A stretch of 12,822 bases of DNA. Origin: Bacillota bacterium. GTDB lineage: Bacteria > Bacillota > Bacilli > Bacillales_B > DSM-18226. The notes under the pieces were generated by a model. The model searched no databases and had not been told where the DNA came from. It saw only the letters and a list, made by a program, of their open reading frames with translations. This document shows, one piece after another, positions 1-6,120 of this stretch (its first letter is position 1; every line of letters starts with the position of its first letter). The stretch covers positions 1 to 12,822 of the forward strand of contig JAUZQA010000051.1 of NCBI GenBank assembly GCA_030705665.1, read 5' to 3'. The position numbers and the translations under genes are program-made.

Positions 1-550
1 CCTTCAACCAAAAGAAGCGATGAAAACGATTAATAGTGACTTCCACAAAATGAAGAAGGATGTAAAAGCAGCCTTCAAACATGGGAACCAAACCGATGAA
101 CAAGGGAACCAAACAGACGAACAAGGACAGTCACAAGACTCCACTCAAACTGGAACCACTCAAGATTCAACTGATGCTAACAAAGGGACAACCAATCAAG
201 GAGAGGCTCAAGCAACAAACCAGGATTCAGCTCAAGTAACGAGCCAAAATTCAACATCAGTAACAACTCAGAGCTCCACTTCTACTGCCATCCCAGGTGC
301 TACAAAGAATAAGAGCGAGAAACAATCTTCTTCCCATGAATCACAAGGAAATAACGGTAGCAATGCTGATCATAACGCTCAAGGCAATACTTCTGTAAGC
401 GGAAAGGATAAGGGACAAGAATTATCCCAAGCGGCTCACCAGGCAAACGTAAGTCTAGAGAATAAGCAAGAAGACATTAAAAAAGGCTCTAACGATTCAT
501 CTGAAAACGGTGATTCCAACGGTCAAGGTCACGGGGATAACAGGGATTAA
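1..550 (+). CDS. 3' part of a hydrophilic, low-complexity Ser/Gln/Asn/Thr-rich protein; function unknown
   Basis: The reading frame is open from the left edge to the TAA at 548-550. The first ATG (position 20) has no convincing ribosome binding site, so I read this as the C-terminal end of a longer gene. The first 25 or so residues are Lys-rich and could be helical (FHKMKKDVKAAFKHG). The remaining ~150 residues are dominated by S, Q, N, T, D and G, with no Cys, no hydrophobic segment and no LPXTG anchor, as in a disordered tail. A 7-residue unit (GNQTDEQ) occurs twice in tandem. A strong terminator follows 11 bp after the stop. I do not recognise the family; an exported or surface protein, or the tail of an anti-sigma-type protein, are guesses without specific support. 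Confidence 0.6.
   Translation, partial: LQPKEAMKTINSDFHKMKKDVKAAFKHGNQTDEQGNQTDEQGQSQDSTQTGTTQDSTDANKGTTNQGEAQATNQDSAQVTSQNSTSVTTQSSTSTAIPGATKNKSEKQSSSHESQGNNGSNADHNAQGNTSVSGKDKGQELSQAAHQANVSLENKQEDIKKGSNDSSENGDSNGQGHGDNRD
83..124 (+). repeat. Tandem 21-bp repeat, two copies, in frame
   Basis: Copies at 83-103 and 104-124 match at 19 of 21 positions. Each encodes GNQTDEQ, and the differences are synonymous or nearly so. This fits recent slippage or unequal exchange inside a disordered coding tail. Confidence 0.85.
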
Positions 551-560
551 TCCTTAATCG

Positions 561-590
561 AAAAAAGGCAGTCGGCTGACTGCCTTTTTT
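561..590 (+). terminator. Rho-independent terminator of the first gene
   Basis: Perfect 13-bp inverted repeat (561-573 with 578-590) around a GGCT loop. The stem is A6-GGCAGTC against GACTGCC-T6, so it can end transcripts on both strands. It lies 11 bp past the stop at 550. Confidence 0.92.
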
Positions 591-630
591 GCTTTAATTG
601 TTATACAGAATGTAGTAAATAAATGAAAAA

Positions 631-665
631 GCTGTAATTTGATTAAAAAAATCAGAATTTACGGC
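631..665. repeat. Imperfect inverted repeat in the intergenic gap
   Basis: GCTGTAATTTGATT (631-644) can pair, with one bulge and one or two mismatches or G-U pairs, with AATCAGAATTTACGGC (650-665) across an A-rich loop. It lies between two terminator-like hairpins. No gene is visible in 591-782. Confidence 0.35.
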
Positions 666-675
666 TATTTGTGAT

Positions 676-702
676 GCGTACCAGAAGGTGCGCCTCTTTT
701 TT
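676..702 (+). terminator. Second terminator-like hairpin, plus strand
   Basis: GCGTACC (676-682), loop AGAA, GGTGCGC (687-693), giving 7 bp with one G-U pair. CTC and a T run to 702 follow. It could be a backup terminator for the first gene or the end of a short transcript that starts after 590. Confidence 0.5.
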
Positions 703-782
703 ATATTTCGGGCTTACGAAGAACCTGGTGATCGTACTGAATTTTTAGCCTTATTAAATAATAAATAAGCAAATATCTCACA

Positions 783-813
783 TTAAAAAGACATACGGAA
801 TCAACCGCATGTC
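783..813 (-). terminator. Rho-independent terminator after the YceI-family gene
   Basis: Read on the minus strand, GACATGCGG, loop TTGATT, CCGTATGTC, then TTTTTAAT. The stem is 9 bp with one G-U pair. It begins 18 bp past the stop of the gene ending at 832 and closes the minus-strand group. Confidence 0.85.
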
Positions 814-831
814 TCATGTCCTCTATAAACC

Positions 832-1362
832 TTAAGCTTTTGATGCTTGTATATCTAATGAAATTTGAACTTGGTCTGCCACTAATACTCCGCCAGTTTC
901 TAAAGCTGCGTTCCATGTAAGCCCGTATTCACTTCTGCTAATTGACCCATGTGCTTCAAAACCAACTTTCTCATTTCCCCATGGATCTTTGCCGCTTCCT
1001 TCATAACTTACGGTAAATGTCTCAGGTTTAGTAGTTCCGCGGATTGTTAAATCTCCGGTAACTTCATATTCACCAGGACTTCTTTTCGTAATTTTAGTTG
1101 ATTTAAACGTCATTTTAGGAAAGTTTTCAACATCAAAAAAATCAGCTGAACGTAAGTGGTTATCACGATCTTCGTTACGTGTATCAACACTGTTCACATC
1201 TATTGAAAATTCAATGTTTGCAGTTGTTAAGTCCTCAAGATCAGCTTCTATCGATGCTTCAAAAGTTTGAAAAGTACCTTTCACTTTAGAAATCATCATG
1301 TGTCTTATTGCAAAATCAATACTGCTATGTGCAGTATCTAAATTCCATTTGTTGGCTGTCAT
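832..1362 (-). CDS. YceI-family lipocalin-like protein, cytoplasmic form
   Basis: 176 residues, a normal length for the YceI family. The opening (KWNLDTAHSSIDFAIRHMMIS) carries the typical xWxxDxxHSxIxFxIxHM pattern, followed by KGTF, a central IDVNSVDTRNEDRDNHLRS segment and TGDLTIRGTTKPVTF-like strands. YceI proteins are 8-stranded barrels that bind polyisoprenoid or amphiphilic ligands. E. coli YceI is periplasmic, but this protein has no signal peptide, so it probably works in the cytoplasm. The ATG at 1362 has an AGGAGTG ribosome binding site 9 bp upstream. It follows the DoxX-like gene after 126 bp on the same strand and is probably part of the same stress module. The exact ligand cannot be read from the sequence. 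Confidence 0.9.
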   Translation of the reverse strand: MTANKWNLDTAHSSIDFAIRHMMISKVKGTFQTFEASIEADLEDLTTANIEFSIDVNSVDTRNEDRDNHLRSADFFDVENFPKMTFKSTKITKRSPGEYEVTGDLTIRGTTKPETFTVSYEGSGKDPWGNEKVGFEAHGSISRSEYGLTWNAALETGGVLVADQVQISLDIQASKA

Positions 1363-1459
1363 AAAATACCACTCCTAAAATATTTTTTTGTCCAGAATAA
1401 AGAATTGACATAAAAATACGTTTTTATTCACCAAGTCATTGTTATAACTTTTTTATTTT

Positions 1460-1470
1460 ATAGTTACTTA
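1460..1470. promoter_or_regulatory. Motif shared with the regulator promoter, upstream of the YceI gene
   Basis: ATAGTTACTT at 1460-1469 is repeated exactly at 2447-2456 inside the promoter of the HxlR regulator. It lies about 100 bp upstream of the YceI-family start, just past the doxX-like stop. I see no good -35/-10 pair next to it, so a direct operator role is tentative. Confidence 0.3.
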
Positions 1471-1488
1471 GTTTAGTTCAGAACCGAT

Positions 1489-1899
1489 TTATTTAGCTGT
1501 TGCTTCAAATTTTTGCGCAGAAGAACTGCTACTTTTTAAATTTATAGCAAGTGCACCTGGGCCACTTAATATAAGGGATACTAATCCTGCAGCCAAAGCA
1601 AGTTCAAATTCGTATCCACCAACAAAACCCATACCTAATTTCACGATAAAAATGGCAACAATCATGTCTAAAGCAAGAATGGCTGCAAAGATTCGACTAC
1701 CTATACCAACAATTAAAGAAATACCACCAATGATTTCAACCAATGCGATCAACGGAACAGCAATATGTGGCAGCCCCAGCTTAGTAAAAAACTGTTCAGT
1801 GCCAGCCATCTGCTGGAATTTCGAAATCCCATGAATAAGAAATAAAATTCCCAAAACCAACCGAAGAGCTAATGGAGAAAATTTTGAATATGATGCCAC
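1489..1899 (-). CDS. DoxX-family four-helix membrane protein
   Basis: 136 residues with four predicted membrane segments. The N-terminal LALRLVLGILFLIHGISKF pattern is the hallmark of the DoxX family, and GLPHIAVPLIALVEIIGGI follows in the second helix. The tail is short and Ser/Lys-rich. Relatives in B. subtilis (CatD/YfiD and MhqP/YdfP) belong to quinone and catechol stress regulons controlled by CatR/YodB or MhqR. The start is GTG at 1899, with AAAGG about 11 bp upstream; the nearby ATG at 1907 is out of frame. Its own promoter region contains palindromes shared with the HxlR regulator gene upstream. I infer membrane-linked redox or quinone detoxification; the biochemical activity of the family is poorly defined. 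Confidence 0.9.
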   Translation of the reverse strand: MASYSKFSPLALRLVLGILFLIHGISKFQQMAGTEQFFTKLGLPHIAVPLIALVEIIGGISLIVGIGSRIFAAILALDMIVAIFIVKLGMGFVGGYEFELALAAGLVSLILSGPGALAINLKSSSSSAQKFEATAK

Positions 1900-1940
1900 T
1901 CTTTCATCAACCTTTCTGTATTTGCCTTTTTTATTTTTAC

Positions 1941-1957
1941 TTACTTTTTTAAAGTAA
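1941..1957. promoter_or_regulatory. Candidate HxlR operator in the doxX-like promoter region
   Basis: TTACTTTTTTAAAGTAA is a perfect 7-3-7 palindrome. It overlaps the -10 of a possible second promoter (TTTACA as -35 at 1974-1979, 17-bp spacer, TACTTT at 1951-1956, minus strand). A second 17-bp site with the same outer arms lies in the regulator promoter at 2451-2467. Confidence 0.6.
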
Positions 1958-2013
1958 CATACTTTATTAAACTTGTAAATTAATTTATTGTAACTAATTT
2001 ATTAAAAGTATGT
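1957..2013. repeat. 9-bp inverted repeat ACATACTTT / AAAGTATGT flanking the doxX-like promoter
   Basis: Perfect 9-bp arms lie at 1957-1965 and 2005-2013, 39 bp apart, one abutting the palindrome at 1941-1957 and the other in the -35/-10 spacer of the upstream promoter. They may be further half-sites for the adjacent regulator. Confidence 0.4.
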
Positions 2014-2016
2014 AAA
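1987..2016 (-). promoter_or_regulatory. Sigma-A promoter for the doxX-like gene
   Basis: Minus strand: -35 TTTACA (2011-2016), 18-bp spacer, -10 TACAAT (1987-1992), each matching consensus at five of six bases. It lies about 90 bp upstream of the GTG start and downstream of the regulator's terminator. Confidence 0.5.
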
Positions 2017-2050
2017 GACTTTACCTAATATTCTTATTCATTATGATGGC

Positions 2051-2086
2051 AAAAATAAAAGAAGCTGACCTTTTTTTGTCAGCTTC
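2051..2086 (-). terminator. Rho-independent terminator of the HxlR regulator gene
   Basis: Minus strand: GAAGCTGAC, loop AAAAAAAG, GTCAGCTTC, then TTTTATTTTT. A perfect 9-bp stem 18 bp past the stop at 2105, so the regulator is its own transcription unit. Confidence 0.88.
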
Positions 2087-2104
2087 CTTCCCTATTAAGT
2101 GCTT

Positions 2105-2416
2105 TTAGTTGACCCATATGTTAGCCCAATTTTGAACTTCATCCATAACAGGACATAATGCCTTACCCTTTTCTGTTAATTCATACTCTATTCGTACTGG
2201 TTTCTCAGGATACACATTTCGTTTTACAATCCCTGCTTCCTCCAGTTCTTTAAAACGCTCAGTTATCATTCGATCACTCATTCCAGGAATGATTTGAGAA
2301 ATATCTTTATAACGTTTTGCTCCATCTTGTAAGCTACGAATAATTAAACCGGTCCACCGTTTACCTAACAATTCAAAAGCGGTTTCGAACTTTGGGCACA
2401 AATGAAAGTTATTCAT
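2105..2416 (-). CDS. HxlR-family winged-helix regulator, YodB/CatR-like, with conserved N-terminal Cys
   Basis: 103 residues covering the whole HxlR domain. CPKFETAFELLGKRWTGLI (residues 7-25) is the family signature. It continues with the recognition region ISQIIPGMSDRMITERFKEL, then the wing with PVRIEYELTEKG. Cys7 sits where YodB and CatR of B. subtilis carry their quinone/diamide-sensing Cys. The only other Cys is Cys88, and YodB's C-terminal Cys pair is missing, so thiol chemistry would be of the one-Cys type or use Cys7-Cys88. ATG at 2416 follows AAGGAG and GAGGTGG. Its promoter spacer holds a palindrome also found before the downstream doxX-like gene, which suggests autorepression plus control of that gene. 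The inducer is inferred, not shown. Confidence 0.88.
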   Translation of the reverse strand: MNNFHLCPKFETAFELLGKRWTGLIIRSLQDGAKRYKDISQIIPGMSDRMITERFKELEEAGIVKRNVYPEKPVRIEYELTEKGKALCPVMDEVQNWANIWVN

Positions 2417-2443
2417 TCCACCTCATCTCCTTACTATATATTT

Positions 2444-2472
2444 ATCATAGTTACTTTAAAAATGTAAGTGAA
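2444..2472 (-). promoter_or_regulatory. Sigma-A promoter of the HxlR regulator gene
   Basis: Minus strand: -35 TTCACT (2467-2472), 17-bp spacer, -10 TATGAT (2444-2449). It is 28 bp from the ATG. The spacer is almost entirely the palindrome at 2451-2467, a classic repressor position. Confidence 0.6.
2451..2467. promoter_or_regulatory. Candidate operator in the HxlR regulator promoter
   Basis: TTACTTTAAAAATGTAA: the arms match at six of seven positions, with the same 17-bp length and TTAC/GTAA ends as the site at 1941-1957. Its position between -35 and -10 fits autorepression. Confidence 0.55.
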
Positions 2473-2530
2473 TATATTTCAAAAACTACTTCTTTTTACC
2501 TATTTTCTCGCGAGGTGTCATTTTGACCAA

Positions 2531-2562
2531 ATAAAAATAGCCATTCGACTTGAATTGCTATT
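2531..2562 (-). terminator. Orphan minus-strand terminator in the 2473-3053 gap
   Basis: Minus strand: AATAGCAATTC, loop AAGTC, GAATGGCTATT, then TTTAT. Eleven paired positions with one mismatch. No confident gene lies upstream of it; the nearest candidate is a weak small ORF at 2651-2806. The rest of 2473-3053 is AT-rich, with inverted repeats only near 2911-2982. Confidence 0.5.
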
Positions 2563-2650
2563 CTATACTTTGTTATTTTGTTTTTTCTTCTAATTCTTTT
2601 AATGTATCCGTAAGCACAATTAAATATGATAAGTAATTTTTGCAGAAACC

Positions 2651-2806
2651 TTAATGGGCTCCTGCTTCTTTTAAAACTATCTGTGCGACACACTCCACAT
2701 GGGTTGAGTGGTGATTGCAGATACCACACAGAGATGAAACAGTGTTTACCTGAAAATAAGAACATTTTTGTGAAATTTTGCTTTTGGACTCTTTGTGAAC
2801 ATTCAT
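2651..2806 (-). CDS. Doubtful small Cys/His-containing ORF, 51 codons
   Basis: From the ATG at 2806 the frame gives a 51-residue basic peptide. Its second half holds KCSYF, LCGICNHH and a final VECVAQIVLKEAGAH, spaced a little like a small metal-binding knuckle. An in-frame ATG at 2839 and a TTG at 2914 exist further upstream, but none of these has a ribosome binding site. A terminator-like hairpin lies about 90 bp downstream on the same strand, which is the main reason to list it. It could equally be a decayed gene or noncoding. I do not recognise it. Confidence 0.22.
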   Translation of the reverse strand: MNVHKESKSKISQKCSYFQVNTVSSLCGICNHHSTHVECVAQIVLKEAGAH

Positions 2807-2894
2807 AATTATGTATAGACACGAATTTATTATATCCATAAAATCTTGACTAGAGAAAAAGGAATAAATCAAATTAGAACTTTTTATTTTAAAA

Positions 2895-2958
2895 CTTATT
2901 ACAAATTTTTGCAAAGTATATCATCAAAACTTTGCGAGACATGAGAGCTTATTACAAA
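2895..2958 (+). repeat. Direct repeat CTTATTACAAA upstream of the sigma-54 activator gene
   Basis: Identical 11-mers at 2895-2905 and 2948-2958, 53 bp apart start to start (five helical turns), flank the inverted repeat at 2911-2935. They may be regulator half-sites or chance in AT-rich DNA. Confidence 0.35.
2911..2935. promoter_or_regulatory. Inverted repeat GCAAAGT-N11-ACTTTGC upstream of the activator gene
   Basis: Perfect 7-bp arms at 2911-2917 and 2929-2935, about 130 bp before the start at 3054. A shorter inverted repeat, GGAAA-N6-TTTCC, follows at 2967-2982. Both are plausible protein-binding sites. Confidence 0.35.
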
Positions 2959-2993
2959 AATTTATAGGAAACAAAACTTTCCAACAAAGATGA

Positions 2994-3022
2994 TTTACAG
3001 ATGAGTTTCAACATTTTAGAAC
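2994..3022 (+). promoter_or_regulatory. Weak sigma-A promoter candidate for the activator gene
   Basis: TTTACA (2994-2999), 17-bp spacer, TAGAAC (3017-3022). The -35 is good and the -10 is poor. It would give a leader of about 25 nt carrying the AAGGAG site at 3039-3044. Confidence 0.3.
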
Positions 3023-3053
3023 CTATAAAAATGATATTAAGGAGATGTCTTAG

Positions 3054-4529
3054 ATGACAAGAAGTAATCTGTCTAAGTCTCTATACGAACCTAAAACAAG
3101 TTGTAGAAATCTCTGTGCTGAATTCGAATTGATTATTAATTCTTTAGATTGTTTGGAAGACTGTTATATTTCAATAGTTGACTCTTCAGGTAAAATGGTT
3201 TTCATATCCAAAGGCTTTGAAGACATTGATGGTTACAAAATTGACGATATAATAGGAAAAAATGTATTAGATGTTTACAAACTTGGTAAAGAAAATAGTG
3301 TTCATATAAGAGCACTATATGAAAAACGGGTATTAAAAGATACTCTTTTAAGATATACTTCAGCAAATGGTCAGCCTATTGAGATTCTAATGGATATATA
3401 TCCGGTCTTTTCGGGACATGAGGTAATCGGTTCATTTGCCATAAGCCGCGACACAAGCAAAATACAAACACTTACAGACAAAGTAATTAATCTTCAAAAA
3501 GCGCTTTATAATCAACTTCAAAAAATGAACAATAATGGAACCCAATTTTGTTTTGATGACATTATTGGTTCCGGAGAATGCATGCAAAGCGTCATTAATA
3601 CCGCAAAAAAAATGGCGCGCTCAGAATCACGGATTATGATTCTTGGTGAAACAGGAACCGGTAAAGAGCTTTTTGCCCAGAGCCTCCATAACGATAGTTC
3701 AAGAGCTAAAGAGCCTTTTATCGCGGTAAACTGTTCAGCTATTCCGGATACCTTATTAGAAAGCATCCTGTTTGGGACAAATAAGGGTGCATTTACTGGG
3801 GCTGAGAATAAACCGGGGCTGTTCGAAGAGGCTAAAAATGGCACACTTTTTCTGGATGAACTGAATTCTATGAGCGTCGTTCTCCAGTCCAAACTTTTGA
3901 GAGCATTGGAAACAAATCGGATTCGCAGAGTTGGGGGAAACAAAGAAATTCCTGTTAACCCGCGAATAATTAGTGCGATGAATAATGACCCTAAGGAAGC
4001 CATTGAAACAGAAAAGCTTAGAAGCGATTTTTACTATCGTCTCGCTGTAGTCACTTTGGAATGTCCGCCTTTGCGAAAAAGAAAAGAAGATATCATTACC
4101 ATATCCTGGAATTACATTAATAAATACAATAAGATACTGGGGAGAAAAATTGACGAGATTTCCGAAGAAGTCATTCAGGTCATGCAAAACTATGACTGGC
4201 CAGGAAATGTTCGAGAATTAAGTCATTGTATCGAGCATGCGATGAACATGGTTGATCCTGCTGATAATTCCCTGCTAATGCAGCATTTACCTGCGTTCCT
4301 TCGGGACAAAGTCCACGAGAATAATACGTTACCGATTTCCGTGCCAAAAGGGAAGGATTATAATCAAATAATGGAGCAAGTTGAAAAAGATATTTTGACT
4401 GAAGCACTCAAAAGAAATAACGCTAATATTAACCAAACTGCCAAGGAACTGAATCTGTCCAGACAATGTTTACATTATAAACTGAAGCGATTAGATATCG
4501 ACATTCAGCATAAGATTCATATCGTTTAA
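3054..4529 (+). CDS. Sigma-54-dependent transcriptional activator, PAS-AAA+-Fis, RocR-like
   Basis: 491 residues. A PAS sensor domain spans about 30-140, then a short coiled-coil linker (about 138-160). The AAA+ core (about 165-400) has Walker A GETGTGKE (198-205), the sigma-54 contact loop GAFTGA (245-250), Walker B GTLFLDE (263-269), and SDFYYRL (324-330) with its arginine. WPGNVREL closes it at 382-389. A Fis-type helix-turn-helix lies at about 453-480. All residues needed to activate sigma-54 RNA polymerase appear intact. Its FGTNKGAFTGAENKPGLFE stretch resembles B. subtilis RocR. AAGGAG lies 9 bp before the ATG. It converges on the cai/fix cluster, which makes it the leading candidate regulator. 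The PAS ligand is unknown; a carnitine derivative, its CoA ester, or redox state are possibilities. Confidence 0.93.
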   Translation: MTRSNLSKSLYEPKTSCRNLCAEFELIINSLDCLEDCYISIVDSSGKMVFISKGFEDIDGYKIDDIIGKNVLDVYKLGKENSVHIRALYEKRVLKDTLLRYTSANGQPIEILMDIYPVFSGHEVIGSFAISRDTSKIQTLTDKVINLQKALYNQLQKMNNNGTQFCFDDIIGSGECMQSVINTAKKMARSESRIMILGETGTGKELFAQSLHNDSSRAKEPFIAVNCSAIPDTLLESILFGTNKGAFTGAENKPGLFEEAKNGTLFLDELNSMSVVLQSKLLRALETNRIRRVGGNKEIPVNPRIISAMNNDPKEAIETEKLRSDFYYRLAVVTLECPPLRKRKEDIITISWNYINKYNKILGRKIDEISEEVIQVMQNYDWPGNVRELSHCIEHAMNMVDPADNSLLMQHLPAFLRDKVHENNTLPISVPKGKDYNQIMEQVEKDILTEALKRNNANINQTAKELNLSRQCLHYKLKRLDIDIQHKIHIV

Positions 4530-4581
4530 TTTTCAGGTCTTATGATCAAAAATGAACCTAAGCACTTCTTTTTAGTTGTAA

Positions 4582-4626
4582 AAATAGAAAAGCAAAATCA
4601 CATTTTGTGATTTTGCTTTTCTATTT
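4582..4626. terminator. Bidirectional terminator between the activator gene and the cai/fix cluster
   Basis: Perfect 20-bp inverted repeat (4582-4601 with 4607-4626) around ATTTT. The stem has T-rich and A-rich outer ends, so it serves the activator gene (stop at 4529) and the convergent yaaU (stop at 4771). The remaining 4627-4770 is AT-rich with no visible gene. Confidence 0.9.
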
Positions 4627-4770
4627 AAGCTTATTTAAAAAATTCCGCCTTTAAATCTTTTTGCTTCATACGAACAATAAAAGTATTCATCTCAAAATTT
4701 TTCTACAGTTGCAATTAATTCTCTTTCTCTATTTCATTTTATTAATATTTCAATACTAGGGGATTCTCTC

Positions 4771-6090
4771 TTAATGTTTATAATCCACCGAACTTGATTC
4801 AGCTAATGTTAAACCTTTTGTCTCAGGAGCCATGGCAATTGACACAACCAGTCCAAGAACCGAGATAGCTGTGCCAACCATCATGGTTGGTCCAATCCCA
4901 TGATTACCCATGTAAATTGGCAGCGTATAAGTAGCTAATACTGTTCCAATTCGGCTGAAAGCCATAGCAGCACCTACTGCCGAAGCGCGAATCTCAGTTG
5001 GAAAAAGTTCATTCGGATAAAGCCACTGCAAAATACCAGGGCCGCCGGAAAAGAATGCATAAATGCCAAAGGCGGCAACGATAATCCATATATTGGCGTT
5101 TGGATAAAATCCCAAGACTGCCAGAGCAATGCTCATGATTGTAAAGCTCCCAATCAGCAATGGACGGCGGCCTATCGAATTCAGCCAAAACATCGCAGGA
5201 ACACAGCCGATAAGGAAAAACATACTAATAATTATATCACCTAAAATAGCTTGTTTTCCTGCCCCAAGGCCAAATGCACTCATAATCTGCGGACCAAATG
5301 TGTACAAGCCAAACATCGGTACAACCTGACAGGCCCATATGGTACCCACAAACATCATTCTTCTAAAATATCCTTTTTCAAATATCTTGCTATATCTTGT
5401 CTTCTTAACTTCTTCAGGTTCTAATTCCACATCCGCACCAAATAACTTTTGTACAACTGCACGGGCCTCCTCAACACGCCCTTTATGAGCCAGCCATCGC
5501 GGTGATTCCGGAGTCCCCCACCGACCGATTAGAAGGAACACACAAGGTATAAATGCGCTGCCCAGCATCCACCGCCAGCCACCCTCTACATCGGACAAAT
5601 AATATCCCACAATATCCGCTGCTGTCGCACCTAAATACCAAACCGCTGCAATAAATCCTATAGAAAGAGCCCTGTACTTTCGCGGTGTGAATTCCGCTAC
5701 CAGTGAAGTTGCAATCGGATAGTCCGCCCCAATCACAATTCCTATTAAAAACCTCATGACAACAAGCTGTATTGGAGAAGAAATAAACATAGTCCCAATA
5801 GAAATGATTGCAATGGCAATGATGTCAACGGTAAACATCAACTGTCGCCCCACTAGATCCGTTATATATCCAAATAGGGCAGTGCCAATAAAAATCCCTG
5901 CCAAAGCAGCAGCTCCAACCAATGCACTCCAGTGTGCATCTAAATTCAGTTGAGGTCCTAATTGGGCAAGGGCGACACCTATAATAACCAGGACATAGCC
6001 ATCCAAGAATGGACCGCCACTGGCAAAAAGGGTCATTTTCTTAAGAAAAGGCGTAAATTCAAAATCATCGAGCGTTTTTTTGGATTGCAT
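4771..6090 (-). CDS. yaaU: YaaU-like MFS transporter of the carnitine/fix locus
   Basis: 439 residues from the ATG at 6090, which has GGGAG 8 bp upstream. A longer frame back to TTG at 6117 lacks a good site and extends beyond the E. coli start. About 12 membrane helices. Sugar-porter family marks are present: GYITDLVGRQ after helix 2, PESPRWL (about 194-200) before the central loop, and PETKGLTLAE at the end. Shared stretches with recalled E. coli YaaU include GGPFLDGYVLVxIGVAL, IGIVIGADYPIATS and AFFSGGPGxLQWLYPNELFP. In E. coli yaaU lies directly after fixX, and here it is last in the same cluster, so a substrate of the carnitine/crotonobetaine pathway is likely. The substrate is not established. 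It may stand in for the BCCT antiporter CaiT. Confidence 0.88.
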   Translation of the reverse strand: MQSKKTLDDFEFTPFLKKMTLFASGGPFLDGYVLVIIGVALAQLGPQLNLDAHWSALVGAAALAGIFIGTALFGYITDLVGRQLMFTVDIIAIAIISIGTMFISSPIQLVVMRFLIGIVIGADYPIATSLVAEFTPRKYRALSIGFIAAVWYLGATAADIVGYYLSDVEGGWRWMLGSAFIPCVFLLIGRWGTPESPRWLAHKGRVEEARAVVQKLFGADVELEPEEVKKTRYSKIFEKGYFRRMMFVGTIWACQVVPMFGLYTFGPQIMSAFGLGAGKQAILGDIIISMFFLIGCVPAMFWLNSIGRRPLLIGSFTIMSIALAVLGFYPNANIWIIVAAFGIYAFFSGGPGILQWLYPNELFPTEIRASAVGAAMAFSRIGTVLATYTLPIYMGNHGIGPTMMVGTAISVLGLVVSIAMAPETKGLTLAESSSVDYKH

Positions 6091-6120
6091 ACTCTTTACT
6101 CCCTTTTTGGCAAACAATTG

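Noticed and set aside
1410..1427. ATAAAAA/TTTTTAT inverted repeat between the doxX-like and YceI genes as a terminator
   Set aside because: Stem is purely A-T around TACG and no run of T follows a stable hairpin.
2626..2808. 60-codon plus-strand frame in the same gap
   Set aside because: No ribosome binding site; low-complexity Leu run; no recognisable motif.
2496..2822. 108-codon minus-strand frame in the gap before the activator gene
   Set aside because: It runs through the terminator-like hairpin, has no ribosome binding site, and its residue pattern is not protein-like.
3518..4187. Long open frames on the minus strand inside the activator gene
   Set aside because: They lie opposite a complete, motif-rich AAA+ gene and show no family features or ribosome binding sites.
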